From: Mesocentrotus franciscanus | Lineage: Eukaryota; Echinodermata; Echinoidea; Camarodonta; Strongylocentrotidae | Assembly (NCBI GenBank): GCA_037976565.1 | Contig: CP137672.1 | Span: 18,686,335-18,750,334, forward strand | Reading direction: 5' to 3' | Length of the DNA: 64,000 nucleotides | Part shown: piece by piece, positions 60,887-64,000 of the stretch | How the letters are laid out: every line of letters starts with the position of its first letter | Numbering within the stretch: position 1 is the stretch's first letter | Translations under genes and position numbers: made by a program | Notes under the pieces: model-generated | Told to the model about the DNA's origin: nothing | Seen by the model: the letters and a program-made list of their open reading frames with translations, nothing else | The model's database searches: none

Positions 60887-63271
60887 CTGGAAATAATAAG
60901 GGAAGAAAAGTCATCAATTGGTGGGAGGGGGGGGGGGCACAACAGGCCCGCCCTTGAAAAGCAAGTGGCATACATGTACATTTACTTTTAGGCAACATGG
61001 GGGGAGGGGCTTGTCAGCAAAGTTTTAGAATATTGGGCCCCATTTTTTACAAAATTTTGGATCAACCCCTATTTAATTACTTCAGGATTGCAAAACTCCT
61101 CTTCTTCCTTTTTTAGGGGGGGGGGGTACTCAAAAGTCAATACCTTTGCCTAATTCTCCAACGATGCAAACAAAATGAAACTCAAGAGTTGACTGTTTAA
61201 AGATCAACATTTCTGACAGAATCCATTTGTTAAGTGGCAGAGAAGGGTATCAAGTTTACCTGTACAGCTTTCCGTACGAGCCAGTTGTGATGCGGCTTGA
61301 GTGTGATGTCATATGCTCCTGAAAAACATGGTTTTATATCATCACCTTCATTCTTCCCATCTAAGAGATTCTGGATGAAGACACAGATGAAGTTGAGGCC
61401 CCTGGATACATTGAGAGATAAAAACGGTACATATGTATACACATCACTTGATCAATTGAAAGCTTTATATCAGTATTTTATATTTTGTGTATTCCAAAGG
61501 ATTACTCATTTTTGAATAATCAGGATCTTGTAACTTCTAATGATTGTTGTAGCACTACTTTTCCATAGTTTTCAGATTTTAGACTTTACAGTTGAATGAA
61601 GAAATCCCCCCCCCCCATCCCTTGCAATATGCATGAAAGTCTATCTTTTCTTAATAACTTTCAAAACGCCTGAAATTGTGTGACATTGGAGATCTTGCAA
61701 CAAAGGTAAACCTAATGCTTTATCATTGCCACCCACGAAATAGATTGCCTGAAAAAGTAAATTTTCATGGATTCCAAAACAGTTGTCATGCACTCAAGCT
61801 ACGTGAGACGAAACGATTATCTATTGCATTCCATGTACCTCATTTACCTATTTTGTACAGCACGAGTTAGTATTTATTTAGAAAATTGCTATATTAGGTT
61901 TTATATACCAAATCTTCAAATGTACATGTAGTATGGTACATTATATTATTTACTTTATGCATTATGTGTCATGTTATTACAAGAAGAAAATTAATTGATG
62001 TACATCAATGAAGTTTAATAAATACAATACAATACAATACATGTATGGATTTTTGGACAATAACTCAAAATATTTGTTGCTGCTGCTGGTACTGCTGCTA
62101 CTGCTGATGATGATTGTTAGCTCACCTTGTTAACCAAATGAGGGCATCAGTGGCAGAGTTGTTATCATTTGTTGTACATTCATCAATCTCTCGCTCAACA
62201 ATGGCAGTCAGTGTATGGAAATCATCTGGCCTTTCATTGTATTTATTCCTCAGTTTCTGCAAATAAAAAAAGAATGAGAGAAAAGGAAAAATGGATTGTG
62301 TTTTTGTCTTTTCCAACAATATGATTTTGATTCTAGGCATAAGATAAATTCAAATGATGGTGCTCCTTCTTTAAAAATACATTCCAATTATTTCATCTTT
62401 TCAACCAATAGGTGACCAGAATTTATGAAATGTCTGAATGATTCAGCTTTGTTTCATAACCGTTCTTAACTTACGTTTAAATTATTTCATATTTCCAATC
62501 GATAGTTGACCAGAATTATATAATGTCTGAATAAATCAGCTTTGTCTCCTAAACGTTCTTGACAAACGTTCAAATTATTTCATATTTCCAACCAATAGGT
62601 GACCAGAATTATATGTCTGAATAGATCAGCTTTGTCTCCTAAACGTTCTTGACCAACGTTCAAATTATTTCATATTTCTAACCAATAGGTGACCAGAATT
62701 ATAAAATGTCTGAATGAATCAGCTTTGTCTCTTAAACGTGGCATTTATTATTCTTGAAGAAGAAGTTTATAAAGAATAATACTTTACACAAATACAAAAC
62801 TAGACAATTAAATGATTATCACTTGACAAAAATTAGAAAGGTTTTTTTTCTAGCAAAGCTATATTTTTCACAGGACAACAATAACAATTTCACAACTACT
62901 GGTACTATTACTACTACTTCTACTACTACCACTGCTGCTGCTTCTGCTAATCAGATTGCCTCAAAACTGATAAAAGATAAGATTTAAGATGTTTCTTGAA
63001 AGTGTCTATGGAGGAGGCTTCGCATAATTTCATGTAGATGCGGAAATCGTTCCAATTTCACCTTTTTTTGGGGGGGGGGGTATTTCTTTTCCTTTTTTCT
63101 TTTTTCTTTTTTCTTTTTCTTTTGCTTTTCCTTCTTAGAAACAATATTTGCTGGGGCTTTATTATGGGTTTCAATTTTTTCCTGATCACATTATCATCAC
63201 GTACAAACTTACCACAATGTTGCCATTCACATCCATTTTGACCATGGCAAAAGCATTCTTCCCCAGGATAT
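60713..63271 (-). CDS. Glycolipid transfer protein domain gene, 3' four exons
   Basis: Minus-strand exons 63213-63271, 62126-62256, 61260-61401 and 60713-60886 have consensus splice sites and join in frame (0, 2, 0). Together they encode most of a GLTP fold, the all-helical domain that extracts and carries single glycosphingolipids between membranes. The GLTP ligand-site residues are present: the D..GN..K pattern in DVNGNIVK, Trp in ALIWLTRGLNF and His in KPHHNWLVRK. The C-terminus is QEIYSARGLDPRP. By eye NSATDALIWL, RAAPYYSDL and the GL(D/E) end resemble PLEKHA8/FAPP2 more than stand-alone GLTP or CPTP. The first exon shown begins mid-codon, so 5' exons (a PH domain if it is PLEKHA8) lie upstream, beyond the window or unrecognised. 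Confidence 0.85.
61260..61401 (-). CDS. GLTP-domain exon 3
   Basis: 142 bases between acceptor TGTATCCAG and donor GTAAAC. It encodes GLNFICVFIQNLLDGKNEG, AYDITLKPHHNWLVRKAVQ, including the conserved His of the lipid-binding site. Confidence 0.88.
61676..62042 (+). mobile_element. Possible retroelement 3' end in a GLTP-gene intron
   Basis: An open frame (61676-61870) including NRLPEKVNFHGFQN is followed by AT-rich sequence and an AATAAATACAATACAATAC tail ending near 62040. A coding remnant, a signal and a short-unit tail together suggest a plus-strand LINE end. The protein part matches no family I can name with confidence. Confidence 0.4.
62126..62256 (-). CDS. GLTP-domain exon 2
   Basis: 131 bases between acceptor TATTTGCAG and donor GTGAGC. 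It encodes KLRNKYNERPDDFHTLTAIV, EREIDECTTNDNNSATDAL and IWLT, with the conserved Trp, and ends with AG of a split Arg codon. Confidence 0.88.
62381..62745 (+). repeat. ~93-bp tandem repeat, four copies
   Basis: The phrase CCAATAGGTGACCAGAATT, followed by ATGTCTGAAT and TCAGCTTTGTCTC, recurs near 62403, 62495, 62591 and 62681. It is an intronic minisatellite in the GLTP-domain gene. Confidence 0.85.
62890..62945 (+). repeat. ACT trinucleotide microsatellite
   Basis: ACTACTGGTACTATTACTAC passing into CTGCTGCT, intronic in the GLTP-domain gene. A similar CTG run is near 62080-62110. Confidence 0.8.
63213..63271 (-). CDS. GLTP-domain exon (first in window)
   Basis: 59 bases after acceptor ACTTTCAG, before donor GTAAGT. 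It encodes ILGKNAFAMVKMDVNGNIV after a split codon. It carries the Asp and Asn that bind the sugar headgroup in GLTPs; the Lys follows as first residue of the next exon. Confidence 0.85.
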
Positions 63272-64000
63272 CTGAAAGTCAAATTTGCACTCTTTGTTAA
63301 GCAATGTTGAGAATAAAGTGAAAACTCCCATTTTGTCTATTCAGAGCAAGAAGGAAAGACGATTTATGAAAACACCCTATGCAATGCATGTATGAGATTG
63401 TAATTCATATCTTTCAGAATTAACAAGTTCAGTGATCAATTGGAAAACAACAATTTTATGTGTCAGAAATAGAAATACACATGTACATGTATTTATACAC
63501 AGATCTACAAAATGAAAAGGCTATTTCACAAAGATTATCTTTCTTTGAGTATTGGCTCTCTTTCCACACTTTTCTATTACCCGGTACCATTTTTTTTTCA
63601 TCCCACCGCACTCTCAAGTTATCCGGTCATTTAACATTTCGGTTGCTTTCTTCACCTCTCTGCATGGTTGCTGTTTTGCCATACGAGCAATTTTGCACAA
63701 AACGATAGGCACCAACTGACAGAAGGATTGCTTTGCAGCACTTGGGCAACACAATGGCTTTCCATAATTACTCATTTATGGTCTTCATCAACTTCATGAC
63801 AGACTTTTTAACACCATTCTAGATAAATCTTGCACTGGAAACGGTTAAAAAATCTTGATGCCTTTGGTATATATAGCTATCCCATGATAATTTCATAATA
63901 CAATGTGGCACAGGTAGATTATTTGTGTGGCGTAGAAAGAATGAATACAAGGAATTAACAATAATGCGGTGTAAACTTGAGTAAAAAAGGACCCCTTCAT
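63272..64000. other. Upstream intron of the GLTP-domain gene, no exon recognised
   Basis: I looked on the minus strand for the preceding GLTP helix (an FFD-type segment ending one base into a codon) and did not find a convincing one. Confidence 0.4.

Noticed and set aside
62122..62340. Using the whole open frame up to 62340 as the GLTP exon
   Set aside because: The acceptor TATTTGCAG at 62257 and phase agreement with the upstream exon show the exon starts at 62256; residues beyond are intron.

Overview
The window is eukaryotic, AT-rich and intron-rich, and looks like a sea urchin (or closely related echinoderm) chromosome. The evidence is a multi-exon NLR gene of the type greatly expanded in sea urchins (one large NACHT exon followed by short, phase-0 leucine-rich exons), decayed rhodopsin-class receptor copies, CR1/L2-type LINEs and many small inverted-repeat elements. 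The genus cannot be told from sequence alone. No rRNA, canonical tRNA gene, CRISPR array or prokaryotic signal was seen.

Layout. 1-3.8 kb: a minus-strand, frameshifted LINE with ORF1, endonuclease and the start of the reverse transcriptase, plus repeated 5'-UTR segments; the window edge cuts it inside the RT. 4.3-4.7 kb: a MITE with a perfect 8-bp target duplication. 5.3-21.4 kb (+): the NLR gene, with an intact NACHT exon, eight downstream exons joined in compatible phases (the last less certain), and three tandemly duplicated LRR exons plus the intron relic of a fourth. Its introns hold a 95-bp-period satellite and a 914-bp MITE. Any N-terminal Death/DED exon was not found. 21.4-28.9 kb: no gene recognised. 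28.9-30.5 kb: a 5'-truncated, internally deleted LINE.

31.7-57.5 kb: a decayed tandem array of four related segments. Segments 1 and 3 each carry a copy of the same class-A GPCR gene on the minus strand, and both copies are broken at different sites. Segment 2 lacks the receptor. Because the segments are paralogous, several insertions can be checked against empty sites inside the window: an 845-bp MITE with AAAT duplication, two copies of a 770-bp TTAA element, a different 386-bp TTAA element in the very same TTAA site, and a 1.8-kb foldback insertion.

57.5-60.5 kb: MITEs and SINE-like sequence. 60.7-63.3 kb (-): the last four coding exons of a glycolipid-transfer-protein-domain gene, closest to the PLEKHA8/FAPP2 type as far as I can judge by eye, with the ligand-binding Asp, Asn, Lys, Trp and His all present; its 5' part lies outside the window or was not recognised.

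Only two loci look functional: the NLR gene and the GLTP-domain gene. They are unrelated in role (innate immune sensing and lipid transfer). Most of the rest is mobile-element and duplication history.
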